Assembly: GCA_029204225.1 (NCBI GenBank)
Contig: MU831915.1
Coordinates: 33,017-97,016, forward strand
DNA: 64,000 bases
DNA from: Diphasiastrum complanatum
Lineage: Eukaryota; Streptophyta; Lycopodiopsida; Lycopodiales; Lycopodiaceae
Direction of reading: 5' to 3'
The position numbers were made by a program, and so were the translations under genes. Of the stretch, positions 35,901 to 45,511 are shown one piece after another. Numbering within the stretch: the stretch's first letter is position 1; each line of letters opens with the position of its first letter. The notes under the pieces are model-generated. The model did no database searches, was not told where the DNA came from, and saw only the letters and a program-made list of their open reading frames with translations.

Positions 35901-38900
35901 AGCTATCCGAATTCCGCATTCATCAAATAACCAAAGACAGAAGGCATACCAAATTGGTATCAATAACTATCTTCAAAAACAAAAATCTTAGATTGTCTAG
36001 ATCTAAATCTAGATATCCAAAATTCTGCTGAATTCTCTAAAAATTTTATTATCATTCTTGGAACCATTATGATCCGTTATCCAATTGAGCTCTCTAAAAT
36101 ACAATCACTAATGAACTGAGTCTATTTCTCAACTGAGAAATACTCTACCAAGAATTTTGTATATTCTATGCACATATTTTTATTGATAAATTTCAATGAT
36201 TAATAAATCATGCGTCTTATAACCAATATAAATATAAACAAACAACCTATGGTGAATTCTCTTCACATTGTTCGTTCCACCAATTAACTTTCCACATGAG
36301 TAACTCAGTCACTCAAGTTAATTCCAATGATTCAGAAATCTCAAATATCCAGGTGTAGATCCTAATTGTACCAGTACAAGACCACATTTAGATCACTTTT
36401 TAGTTAACAAATAAATCTTTCATAACAATATATGTTAACTCTGCAAGTAACTGTCAAACAAAGTACTGATCATATGTAAATGTTCACCGACTAGGTTAAG
36501 TGCACCAAATAACCCTAGTAACTAGGAATACATAGTAGATCCATACAAGATTAATCGTGCACATATGAGAACAATCTCACTATGACCCAGTACATACACA
36601 TATGCCCTTATCTAGCAGATTCCTCCAAAATTTGCATATGTTGCTCTCATATCTCACTAAGAATCTTGTAACCCGACTACTAAAGAGTTCTATTCCTCAT
36701 GAGTAAATAACATATCTGGGAAATCTCTGAGACTGGGAACACCCTCTCTCATGAGTTTTCCAACCCAACTAACATCTTACCACAAAATTTCTTCCACTCA
36801 ATCAACGCCTCCCTAATCCTAGTACTCCAACTAAGATTAGGTTGATTCAGTACAAATATTCCATGGTTAAACTTACTCCTATTCCCAACAAACTGGGATT
36901 GGTAACTTTTGATCTATCACTGTACTACTTATAAGGATTTCCAATTTCCAACCCCTTCTAGTTCCAAATTGTTCCACACAATCCCTAGAGAATCTGTTAT
37001 TTGGAAATTTCCAATTCTGTATCTTACTCTAGATTTGTCTAAAAATGCTTTCAGATAATCATATTTCTATACTTCAACTGGTTTCCATCCAAAAACTGTG
37101 CAACTGATAGATCCTATAATAGAATTTACTCATCACTCCACCCCTCCTAAAGAAATTTCCCAATTTCTTATAAAAGTTAATTGGAGAGATGACATAGCAA
37201 AATATCTAGAAAGTCAATAATAAGTGTCTTCCCTAAAGGGATTCACTCAATTATATTCAGGACTTCTCTTTCGAACACGAGTGACAGTAATCATCATCCA
37301 TCTATCATCTATCTATGCATAAGAGACAACCTGGATTTTAAAAAATTGAAAACACAAAAGGTCCAAGCCTTAAACACACAACTAGTAATTCACATGATGA
37401 TAACAGTCCTTCAAAAAAGAACTTCACTTTGAAAGGATCATATGAAATTAGTCTAAGAAATTTCTAACGAAGTAAGGGTTCTAAAAAGGCGAGAAATATT
37501 TTTAAGGGTTTCCCGATTTTGTAAATTATGAGATACCCTCATTGGGATCCGGATTAAACCTCAAAATTTCACAAAATACCCATAAAATTGAAACAATTCC
37601 TTTCTTTTTCCCATATCACGAATAGGTACTAAAATATGCCATTGATCATCAGATTTTTACAATCATTGAATTTTCTTTCCAAAATTACTGATGTCCCATA
37701 CCACCAGCTCTTCCTTCCAGAAATTTTTTATCCTCCTTATCCTATATTCTAGAGATCCAAATAATCAATTTGGAATCCCTATACCATGTATAGGCACATA
37801 TCTGACACAACCAAAACACTAGAGAATCCATAATTTTATTCCTGATGTATAACAAATATCCATATATGGAACTGTGATTTAACAAGAAGGACCAGTCATA
37901 ATATCACATTACGAATCCATTCTGGTTAGTAACAGGATTTCCAAATCCCTCTAGTCTGAGAGTTTCAACTCTAGGAATAAGGTTCCATCAAGTACTAACG
38001 GAACAAATGTGATTTATGTATCAATTCACCCTTCTCATATCACATTTCGCACTCAAAATTATGGTCATACTCATGGTCAGAAAAGATATCTTTCAAGAAT
38101 TCAACTAAATGAATTCTTTTATGGAATTACATCCACAACTAGTACTATGCAATTTTCTACAGGGATTTCCAAAACCCAAATTACATAATACAAACACATT
38201 TACCATCTCTGATGTCCATTTCTTCCTTCCTTAGAATTTTTCAGTTCCCTGAAAATTTCACCTCGTTAAGGTCTAAGGAATTCTCATAGACATATAGTAA
38301 ATCAATTTCCCTTCATATTCACCTGGCTTTAGCATTAATTCATTAATCAAGTTGTACTAAAATATGAAATGAAATGAAACAGAAATCCCCAATATTGGAT
38401 TTCGGTTCTCTAATTTTGTATGCAACAAAAAAGTTGTTTGTTGAATAAAGAGTTTCATTCATTTGCCGGTTATTTCATATTGTGTTACAAATTAATATCA
38501 CATTCAATGAATATTGTGCTAGACACTTTCACTCGTTTAATTCTAATGATTAATTCAATTAGAAATAAAACCACAAAAACAATTGAGAAGGAAAACCAAA
38601 ATACCTTTTAACCAATATTTTGGGAGCAATACCCATCACAAAGGTTTAAAACGTTGATAACCGAGCACCAAGAGACCGAAATTTCTATAACAGAGTGCTA
38701 GTAACTTGAACTTTCCAAGTCGATTTAGGGAAATTCCTAAAAAATTCCCTTTCCTCCGAATCAACTTAAAGTTACTAAATGTTAATAAGTTTACTGACCC
38801 TTGGTCATCCGGCACGTAATCCCAGTAGAACATCAAACGCTCATGCATCCATAAAGCATAGAATTAATGAACCGTGGGCGGTTCACCACGGTTTTGAGAA

Positions 38901-41900
38901 CCGTACGGTTCTCAAATTTTTTTGGCCAAAACCGTGGTGAACCGTGTAGTTATTAATTAATTAATTAATTTTTTATTTTTTTTTAGTTCACTTTTTATCA
39001 TACATTAATTAATTAATTAATTTAATTATTTATGATGAACCATACCACGGTTCATGAACCGTGGTACGGTTCACCCCATGGTTCTCAGACCCCACGGTTC
39101 TGAGAACCGTGGGTACTTTGCCATAAAGTAACCAATTGATGTAAACCTAAGGGGGATGCAACAAAGGGCAAAACAACATGCAAAAAACATAAAGACTCTT
39201 CAAGGTCATGCAAACCCTAAAGAGCGTTCCAGTCAAATGGTAACGATATCATGCCTTACATGCTTTCATGCCTCCAGCAGAATATGCTACCACAGTCACA
39301 TTTTGTAATCGAGATAACAGGCTGTTTGATCCACAAGTGACGTAGCAGGATAGCTATTCATTCCTCAAATTGAAAAGCAGGTGGATATCCATAATCCAGA
39401 ACCCGTTTTCCTGCCATTCTTGCAAAGAATGAAGAGGACATCTTGTCCACCCACAGATTCGCACAGGGATTCAATTGAACCAACAGCAAATTTGCAAAAA
39501 ACCTCTCACACTCCGACTGCACCCACTATGGCCTCCAAACAACACAAAGAAAAAAAATGGGGAAAAAAAAGCTTCAAAAAGTTGTTTTGCTTGCAAATCT
39601 CCACATACTCACTTTTGCCCTCTTCTATGTGCTACAATCACCTTCCACACATCATGGTCTTCACATAGAGTGTTCAGACAACCTATTTGCCCTCTTATTG
39701 CTCTCTCCAGTGTCCACATTGCACAATCTCAAGAAACTCCAAAACAAATGCACCCAAACAGGACTGTTAAAAAAAATTTATCAACAGCGTTCCATGGTTC
39801 TAGAACACTAGGCCCCGGAACGTTGTTCCAATGAATCTTAGCTTTGAACTTTGTGTCAACGCACCATATCCGCCCATCCACAGGGTCACAACCGACCCAC
39901 TCCCATGCACTGGAGCTATCGATATAGTCATGCCTAGTTGAGCCTCCTACAATAACTGGCGTCCCATACCACCAGCAATAACACTCGGCTCTCCCTAGCA
40001 CACATCTCCTAGCCTGGAGATACATCCTGGCTCATGCACATGCTCTCCATCCACCAACTCCCGAGTAGACTGAGTGAATGGAAAGAGGGAAACCCCACCA
40101 CTATATAGGCATAGCATGGTGAGTCCCCATCAAGCACGGTCCTGCCGGCGACACGTGACCACCTAGGATGGTGACACATGGCACCCAAACATGTCGATAA
40201 CGCCAGACCTGCGTCATGCCCCTTGTGAGGTCGTCACTGAAGGGCGTACCGTTATGGTACATAATATCCCCCCCCCCCCTCATAAAAACTTCCTTCTATG
40301 GGAAGAAACCAGGAAATCTAAGTCTTAAATCATCCTCCCTCTCCCAGGTGTCCTCATCATCTGACTTACCTTTCCAACGAATCAAATGTTCAGAAATCAA
40401 ACGATTTCTCAATTGATGACGTCGGGTATCCATGATCCTTTCTGGTTCATGGGGTACAAAAGCAGTCAAATCCTCCAATAGCACTAGATCATCTGGTGGA
40501 ATCAAGTCATCTTTTCCACAAAGTCGTTCCTTTAAATGACTAACATGGAATACAGGATGAACCTTAGTTCCAACAAGGAGTTCTAGTCTATACGCAACCC
40601 TACCAATCTTGTTAGAGTCTTACTGTAAATCAAAATGTCGTCCAATAATACCACGAGAAACTTCCCTTGATATGGACGAAGGATATCGTTCATCATCTGT
40701 TGGAAGGTTGTCGGGGCATTAGTTAGACCAAAGGGTAAAACTAAAAATTCGTAATGGCCATACCTAGAATGAAAACCAGTTTTGGAAACATCCCCCTCGT
40801 GAATTCTAATTTGATGGTACCCCGACCTAAGGTCCGATTTGGTGAAATATTTAGCACCATTCAATCGGTCCATTAAGTCGTCCATCCGAGGTAAGGGATA
40901 ACGGTTCTTTATAGTCATTTTATTAAGCTTTTTGTAATGACACAAAGACGAATACCACCGTCTTTCTTGCCGGTTAACAAAACAGGAGCTCCCCAAGGGG
41001 ATTTATTGGGTCTAATATGACCCTTACGTAATAACTCCTTAAGTTGACTAGCAACTTCATCTTCTTCCTTCGGGCTCATACTGTAGGGAAAAAGCGATAC
41101 ATGAGAGCTGTCGAGAAGAAGATCTATGTAATGGTCTACTCCCCTAGAGGGGGGAAGACCCTCAGGCAACTGCTCAGGGAATATATCATTATATTCCTCC
41201 CTAAGTCTCTTACAGATTTTGCCCTCATGCAAAGATTCTAGATTAACAATAGGGAAAGATGAAACATCAACATTGAAATTATGAGTACTAAAAGCATCCA
41301 TGGACGATTCATCTTTCAGATAACATAAATAAACCAAAGAAAGGTTTCAAAGAAAAGAGGTGAACAAAAAGAACAACCAGTTTATAAAACTAGTTCCAAA
41401 ATCCAGAAGAAGCTTCATCTTTTCAAGAATAAACTTGAACAAGATTTAATAAAACTAAACAGCCACATTCCAATAAAAGGAATTCTAAACCGCAAAAGCT
41501 ATAATAGGAACGTGTGCACCTCATAAAGGAAATCGGTTGCTCTAATACCAAATGCTACAACTCCCTAAGATCTCCGACTGCCTTGAAGGTTCCGCACACC
41601 CCATACCAGTGACAACACACCGTATCCGCCCATCCATAGGGTCACAACCGACCCACCCCCATGCATTGGAGCTATCGACATAGTCATGCCTAGTTGAGCC
41701 TCCTACGATAATTGGCGTCTCATACCACCAGCCATCACACTCGGCTCTCCCTAGCACACATCTCTTGGCTTGGAGATACATCCTGGCTCATGCACGTGCT
41801 CTCCATCCACCAACTCCCAAGTAGACTGAGTGAATGGAAAGAGGGAAACCCCACCACTATATAGGCATAGCATGGTGAGTCCCCATCAAGCACAATCCTG

Positions 41901-43208
41901 TCGGTGACACGTCACCACCTAAGATGGTGACACGTGGCACCCAAACATGCCGATAATGCCAGATCTGCGTCATGCCCCTTGTGAGGCTGTCACTGAAGGG
42001 CATACCGTTATGGTACATAACACCAACCTCCAAGCCATTAAAGACCATGGCACACTTCATCCACCAAATGGGTACATACAATTCATAAAAAAGACTTTCA
42101 ACTAGCTGTAAATAGTACATATTCACATGAGTGACTTGCAAGCTTCATGCAAGATCTAAATGACATCCAATTTTATTGATACCTTTCATAGAACCCACGG
42201 TTCTCAAAACTGTGGGTCCTGGGAACCGTGGTGGGAACTGTACCACGGTTCATGAACCATGGTACGGTTCCTGTTTCACAAATTGAACCAGATTTCACAG
42301 ATTTTTTTTGGCATTTTTTGGGGCTATTTTTGGGGTTGGGAAACAAAAATAATAATAATTAATTGATTAATTAATTAACTGTACGGTTCACCACGGTTCC
42401 AAGCAAAAAAATTTGTGAACCATACGGTTCACTGTACGGTTCTCAAAACCGTGGTGAACCGTGGACGGTTCATTAATTCTATGATACCTTTCAAAGAATG
42501 AAGAAACAAAAATTGCAACCTGTAGAATTGATTCCTAGTCAAATTCACAAATAGAGTCAAATTCTATCTAGAGGTGTGAAGAAGAAGAAGAAAAATACAC
42601 TTAGTACATAATGTGTGCGATTCCATAAATTGACCAAAACAAATGGTTAGGTGCACTAAAAGCTAGAATAATTAATATGTCACACATGCATGTGAAAAAA
42701 CTTGAACAAACAAAGATCACAAAACCCAAAAATTAATATCTCTAATGTTTGAGGAAAATCACTGAAATAATCAGAATAATCTAGATTGGAATTTGGCAGA
42801 CAAGACGATCGGTGTAAAATAGTAACAGGTCGACAGATATGAACTAATAGATGATGTAAACATCCATTGAAAAAATAGTTTTCCAGTAAAACTCACAGGG
42901 TTGAAGCTGGAATCGTTCACAGAGAGAAGGCTGATCTCGTCCACCTTAGGGCGGAATGAGGCGATTCGCCCTGAATACAAGTTCAGCCTTCGATCGCAAG
43001 GAGACAGCTGATATCTGCCGGAGAAGAAAGAGTCGTTGCTGTTAAAAACTAGACCGAATGTAAATCCGTCAGACTTCTGCACCTTGGTATCACCACAAGG
43101 ACTGAAGATAGGGTTGGTATCTTTGGCGTGCACTAGTCCCACGACGACGACTACCACCAAAAAACTGAACTCAAAAACCACGAGGGATCTTCCTGCTGTG
43201 AACGCCAT
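29658..43208 (-). CDS. conserved secreted plant protein ('Expp1 protein' family), 3 exons, 243 aa
   Basis: The spliced coding sequence is 43208-42897, 30155-30048 and 29969-29658 (312 + 108 + 312 nt including stop; all junctions phase 0). Splice sites are canonical: CCT|GTGAGT with TTATCGCAG|GCA for intron 1, and CTG|GTAAAT with CTTTGCAG|GTT for intron 2. The start lies in TGCAATGG. Residues 1-28 form a hydrophobic signal peptide (LVVVVVVG core) with likely cleavage after LVHA. Mature-region marks are CDRRL (71-75), [10 protein letters not shown] (86-95), [21 protein letters not shown] and TFSGTDQ. Eight cysteines (38, 71, 159, 162, 170, 176, 183, 192) suggest a disulfide-bonded extracellular or vacuolar protein. 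From memory this matches a widely conserved plant family of about 245 residues, named 'Expp1 protein' in Arabidopsis, of unknown biochemical role. The frame is intact with no stops, unlike everything around it. Confidence 0.88.
30048..30155 (-). CDS. Expp1-like gene, exon 2 (residues 105-140)
   Basis: Thirty-six codons, [18 protein letters not shown] and on to VTSFSL. Acceptor TTATCGCAG is preceded by a short pyrimidine tract; donor GTAAAT. An alternative AG six bases in would drop two residues. Confidence 0.85.
30940..32256 (+). pseudogene. gypsy integrase and chromodomain
   Basis: The HHCC region reads [20 protein letters not shown] and then KFKPCQLAK, where the first cysteine of CxxC is lost. 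The core is decayed around the catalytic aspartates (31.25-31.49 kb), with stops and a frameshift, then recovers with [20 protein letters not shown] and [19 protein letters not shown]. After a further frameshift near 31.72 kb comes [11 protein letters not shown] and then [10 protein letters not shown]. The C-terminal chromodomain has [17 protein letters not shown] near 32.16-32.21 kb and the frame ends in FPKFRF. The chromodomain marks it as a chromovirus. Not functional. Confidence 0.85.
32271..32285 (+). other. polypurine tract
   Basis: CAAGGGGGGGTAAAA immediately before the 3' LTR start TGTTGCG. Confidence 0.8.
32286..32749 (+). repeat. gypsy 3' LTR (464 bp)
   Basis: Starts TGTTGCGTCC, ends CCCTTACA. 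It shares ACACACTAATTGGAGTTAGT, TTGGTTGGGTGGTTT and AGGATCTTGAGGAG with the LTR at 45512-46034. The next five bases, ATTTC, would be the target duplication; the other copy is lost with the 5' end. Confidence 0.8.
32750..33141. other. probable LTR of a minus-strand element, left edge unknown
   Basis: The right end GGGCATGACA (33142) abuts a polypurine-like tract on the minus strand (TGTCATGCCC start). I could not set the left end. No coding content. Confidence 0.35.
33142..34145. repeat. dispersed AT-rich non-coding repeat, copy 2
   Basis: Related by shared blocks to 25.76-26.64 kb. Minus strand GGGGAAGTA at 33143-33151 followed by TGTCATG resembles a polypurine tract/LTR junction, as at 35191. 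No reading frame. Confidence 0.5.
34380..34945 (+). pseudogene. gypsy RT C-terminus and RNase H fragment
   Basis: [15 protein letters not shown] and [14 protein letters not shown] match the conserved gypsy segment after the RT palm (near 34475-34600). It is followed by an RNase H start, [17 protein letters not shown], and, after stops and a frameshift, [12 protein letters not shown] sequence near 34875. It ends abruptly at 34945 where the 246-bp LTR begins. Not functional. Confidence 0.75.
34946..35191 (-). repeat. short LTR (246 bp), minus orientation
   Basis: Plus-strand termini TGTAGGAATT and GGCCATAACA give TG...CA on the minus strand. A polypurine tract (AAGGGAAGAAGAA on the minus strand, 35192-35204) abuts it, so it is the 3' LTR of a minus element whose interior lies to the right. 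It interrupts the gypsy RNase H fragment. Confidence 0.6.
35192..35204 (-). other. polypurine tract
   Basis: Minus strand AAGGGAAGAAGAA immediately before TGTTATGG. Confidence 0.6.
35205..38600. repeat. 3.4-kb ORF-free AT-rich tract, dispersed repeat copy 3
   Basis: No frame of 60 codons until 38420 on either strand over more than 3 kb. It is rich in GGATTTCCAAA-like words and contains the GATTCGTCAATCATAATT block (near 35728) shared with 26.36 and 33.6 kb. Position next to a polypurine tract and LTR suggests the interior of a non-autonomous or heavily decayed LTR element. No 5' LTR or PBS found. Confidence 0.5.
38857..39120 (+). mobile_element. hAT-like MITE, copy 1 (264 bp)
   Basis: Flanked by exact 8-bp duplications CCATAAAG (38849-38856 and 39121-39128). 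Starts CATAGAATTAATGAACCGT and ends ACCGTGGGTACTTTG. The arms are dense in ACCGT/ACGGT words that form nested near-palindromes (for example ACCACGG...CCGTGGT), around a TTAATTAA-rich centre. The 8-bp duplication is the hAT superfamily signature; subterminal motif arrays are typical transposase-binding regions. No coding capacity. Confidence 0.85.
39129..39853. other. no gene seen
   Basis: Unique-looking intronic sequence with three overlapping chance frames; its right part may include the diverged end of the gypsy 3' LTR. Confidence 0.4.
39854..40266 (-). repeat. 3' LTR of deleted gypsy element
   Basis: Similar over its length to 41609-42022, e.g. GTCATGCCTAGTTGAGCCTC and CACCACTATATAGGCATAGC in both. 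The last 55-60 bp (minus sense) do not match the 5' LTR, so this end was lost or replaced. Confidence 0.85.
40267..40282 (-). other. polypurine tract
   Basis: A run of twelve or so G after GA on the minus strand, directly before the LTR start. Confidence 0.8.
40296..40617 (-). pseudogene. gypsy integrase C-terminus with chromodomain
   Basis: The minus-strand frame begins at the deletion junction with [20 protein letters not shown] and [11 protein letters not shown]. It runs through [11 protein letters not shown] to the chromodomain [20 protein letters not shown] and ends FPGFFP. The frame is open from 40617 to 40296. Confidence 0.85.
40618..41337 (-). pseudogene. gypsy reverse transcriptase N-terminal half
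   Basis: [20 protein letters not shown], then [20 protein letters not shown], a frameshift near 40940, then [31 protein letters not shown] and [20 protein letters not shown]. The catalytic box reads [12 protein letters not shown], keeping both aspartates but with leucine in place of tyrosine. Immediately after IYSKT the frame is joined to integrase C-terminal sequence. Confidence 0.85.
41531..41550 (-). other. primer-binding site (tRNA-iMet type)
   Basis: Minus strand TGGTATTAGAGCAACCGATT, two bases after the LTR end GTAGCA. Confidence 0.8.
41553..42022 (-). repeat. 5' LTR of deleted gypsy element (470 bp)
   Basis: Minus strand starts TGTTATGTACC and ends GTTGTAGCA. CTATATAGG on the plus strand near 41858 is a near-palindromic TATA box. 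Confidence 0.85.
42187..42483 (-). mobile_element. hAT-like MITE, copy 2 (297 bp)
   Basis: Flanked by exact 8-bp duplications ATACCTTT (42179-42186 and 42484-42491). Ends CATAGAAC... and ...ATTCTATG are inverted repeats. Its reverse complement starts CATAGAATTAATGAACCGT, identical for 19 bases to the start of copy 1, and it has the same ACCGT/ACGGT arms. Its centre differs (GGGGCTATTTTTGGGG-type), so the two are subfamily members and not a recent duplication. Confidence 0.88.
42897..43208 (-). CDS. Expp1-like gene, exon 1 (residues 1-104)
   Basis: Encodes the signal peptide and the first conserved block, ending DDSSFNP-like at the GTGAGT donor (42896-42891). Reading through the donor adds an unrelated tail to a stop at 42771, which supports splicing here. 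Confidence 0.88.
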
Positions 43209-43800
43209 TGCAGCTCACACACACACGCTTGATAAATTGCGCAGCCTCTTCGCTTAAAACTAGCAACTAACTAGTCAAAAGCACATTCAAATGCAAGAGA
43301 ATGAAAAATATAAGAAAAAACGGGAGTTCATCTAACCTTCGACCCCATGAATAACAGCAAACAAGCTCTAGATAACTCGACCATAGAAACTTTTAGACTG
43401 ACATGGGACTGCTTTCTCACTGCTGCGCTATACTTTGTCTAACGCAAGCAGCGAAGCAGCTCTTCCTGATTACCAACTCAAAACCAATCCGCTAAATGAC
43501 GGTCTAGTAATGATGGGAGCAGCGATGGTGAGCAAGATCTTAGTGCGAGCCAAGAGCTATGGATCGAAACGACGGACTACCAAACTATAGATAGACCGTG
43601 ATTCTATCAGATATGGTGCGATCCTAATACAGAGAAAAGGGAAAAGAGAAAAGAGAGAAGAAATAGTGCGTTCCTAGTGGGAGAGCTTGGCAGGCAGGAT
43701 GCTCGAACCTACCGTCGAGTCGCCCTCGGTTAGGTAGGTAGCAAGTACACCGTGCAATACACAATACTATTATACTTTTCTTTCTTCATTCATTTTTTGA
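43209..43800 (-). promoter_or_regulatory. 5' UTR and promoter region of Expp1-like gene
   Basis: Upstream of the ATG are a (GT)n stretch, then about 500 bp of mixed sequence not seen elsewhere in the window. A TATAATA at 43774-43768 (minus strand) is a candidate TATA box; it would give a UTR of about 530 nt. Placement is inference only. Confidence 0.35.
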
Positions 43801-43880
43801 AGCATATTTTTTTTTATCCATGCATGACCCCTCGTCCATTACTTAGCATTACATGAAACCCTATAGGGCTTGGGCTAGGT

Positions 43881-43930
43881 AAATAGATAGATAGATAGAT
43901 AAATAGATGTATATATGTATGTATGTATAG
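43881..43930. repeat. (ATAG)n/(GTAT)n microsatellite
   Basis: Four to five ATAG units followed by GTAT units. Lies just upstream of the gene promoter. Confidence 0.9.
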
Positions 43931-44199
43931 CGTTAATGATCTTTTTTAACCACAATGAGCAATAATTTTTTCATGTTTTTTAATGGATGGGCAATAAATT
44001 TGCAATTATGATTTGATTTCTTGAACCATCAATCCAAATTTACCACATTGCAAAAACAGTATATTAATGTGACTATAGGTCTTCTTCTTTTTTCATCACA
44101 TTTGGATTCTGGTTGTATGTTTGTGTCCTAAGTCTGTTATTCTACTAATAGATAAATTCTTTTGCAGACCAAGACTGCAAAGTACATTGGGAATTGACT

Positions 44200-44650
44200 T
44201 CACATTTCCACTTTGAATGTAGAGTTTGACATTACCTTCACCAACAAATCATTGTCATCACCTAGATGGACATACTTGTTGGCAATGTTAAACTGGCATT
44301 TCTAGAACAAGTCCTTGTGGAATGTCATATGTTGTGTAGCTCTAGAGTTTGGATACCAAGAGTTTTCTTCTTTTGATTTTGCCATAAAGATTGAGTATTC
44401 ATTTTCGATCTTTAGACTTAATGTGATCTCGACTACATGGACTTGTTGTTGATCACCATTCTTCTGCTACTACTTGTTCTTGAAATTCATGATCTTGCAA
44501 CCTTGAGTATTGTGATTAGTTCTCTTACAGTATTTGTAGAACATTTTGGCCTTCGAAAATGAATGATGCTCATTATTGGTTCGGATTGTTCTTCTTATAA
44601 GTCCTCTTCTTCTTCTTCTGTTTCTTATGAGCCTTTCTTTGAAAATAAGG
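44200..44650 (-). pseudogene. copia gag zinc knuckle and protease fragment
   Basis: The minus strand reads KMFYKYCKRTNHNTQGCKIM near 44550-44490, a copia CCHC knuckle whose first cysteine is replaced by tyrosine. It continues to NSWYPNSRATQHMTFHKDLF near 44360-44300, corresponding to the WxLDSGATxHMT protease motif with the catalytic D and G both replaced (NSR). A stop and HLGDDNDLLVKV follow. Clearly dead. Confidence 0.75.
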
Positions 44651-44928
44651 CTTGGTCTCTAAGTTTGTACTAGATGCTGAACTTGACAAATAGTCGATTC
44701 TTAAATTGGCACCAATCGACTAAAAAATAGAAAGCAATAGAAAAGCAATAGCACTTGGAACAACTCTCGACACAAGCATAGGCACATTGTATTGATTGAA
44801 CTTGACAAAAGCAATAATTACAAGCTATACACCTGATAGGTCTTAGTATGTAGTAGTCCATCAGTCTAGAGTGTAGAGAGAGAAAATAGGAACCGTAAAA
44901 GAAATGGTCAATGTTTTGTCATTTTTAA
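44651..44928 (-). other. possible LTR remnant between copia fragments
   Basis: Starts (minus) after a polypurine-like tract at 44943-44929 (GCTTGAGGGAGAGAG) and ends near the gag fragment, as if a 3' LTR were shared by two copies. No clear termini. Confidence 0.3.
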
Positions 44929-45084
44929 CTCTCTCCCTCAAGCATTAATGTTTTTACAAAAAAAAGATTGCACTACTCATGGAACATGCATGTATGATAG
45001 CATAGCATCTAGGCATAGAAATACTTTATACTAGAGGATCACAAGTAGAATAAATAAGTTTTTTTCTCTCACAACTTGTTTGTC

Positions 45085-45511
45085 AAGCTTCATATAACCG
45101 CTTGTCCAAATATTTTGTAAATACATTATCCAATGTAATGTTGTACTATAATGAACAAACTCACATCCTCAAACTGCACCTTCTCACATATAAAGTGATA
45201 CTTTACTTCTATATGCTTCATTTTTTAATGGAATACTAGATTTTTTGCCAACTGTATCCTACTCTGGCTATCACTAAAAATGGTAGTAGAATGTACTTGT
45301 CTCATACCAATCTCATTTAGCAGTTGTCATAGCCAAATCGCTACTTGAGTTGTTGAGCTCAATGCTTTGTATTCTGCTTCAATGGTCGAAAGAGATATAG
45401 TATCATATTTTCTACTAGACCACGAAAAATAGCCATTGCCAAAATTGAAAGCATACCAAGTGGTTGATCTTCTATCATCTATATTACCAACCCAGTCAGC
45501 ACCAACGTATA
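45085..45511 (-). pseudogene. copia RNase H fragment
   Basis: GADWVGNIDDRRSTTWYAF, SWSSRKYDTISLSTIEAEYK and ALSSTTQVAIWL are the conserved copia RNase H blocks. A decayed KHIEVKYHFICEKVQ follows near 45215. It is cut at 45511/45512, exactly where a gypsy LTR begins, so the LTR inserted into it. Confidence 0.8.

Larger units (their letters stand above)
39854..42022 (-). mobile_element. internally deleted gypsy chromovirus with both LTRs, in intron 1
   Basis: On the minus strand: 5' LTR, PBS, RT N-terminal half, then a direct jump to the integrase C-terminus with chromodomain, PPT and 3' LTR. RNase H and the integrase core are deleted, as are gag and protease. It lies in the sense orientation of the host gene and brings two LTRs with their own promoter and polyadenylation signals into the intron. 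Confidence 0.85.
30156..42896 (-). other. intron 1 of the Expp1-like gene, 12,741 bp, TE-filled
   Basis: GT...AG intron containing, in plus coordinates, a gypsy 3' half, RT/RNase H debris, a 246-bp LTR with a long ORF-free interior, two hAT-like MITEs and a deleted gypsy element (each listed separately). Recognised mobile DNA makes up a large part of it. The neighbouring intron is 78 bp, so the size is clearly due to insertions. Confidence 0.85.

Noticed and set aside
39475..39834. overlapping plus-strand frames of 84-119 codons
   Set aside because: Three frames overlap in the same stretch with low-complexity lysine and no domain; intronic chance frames.
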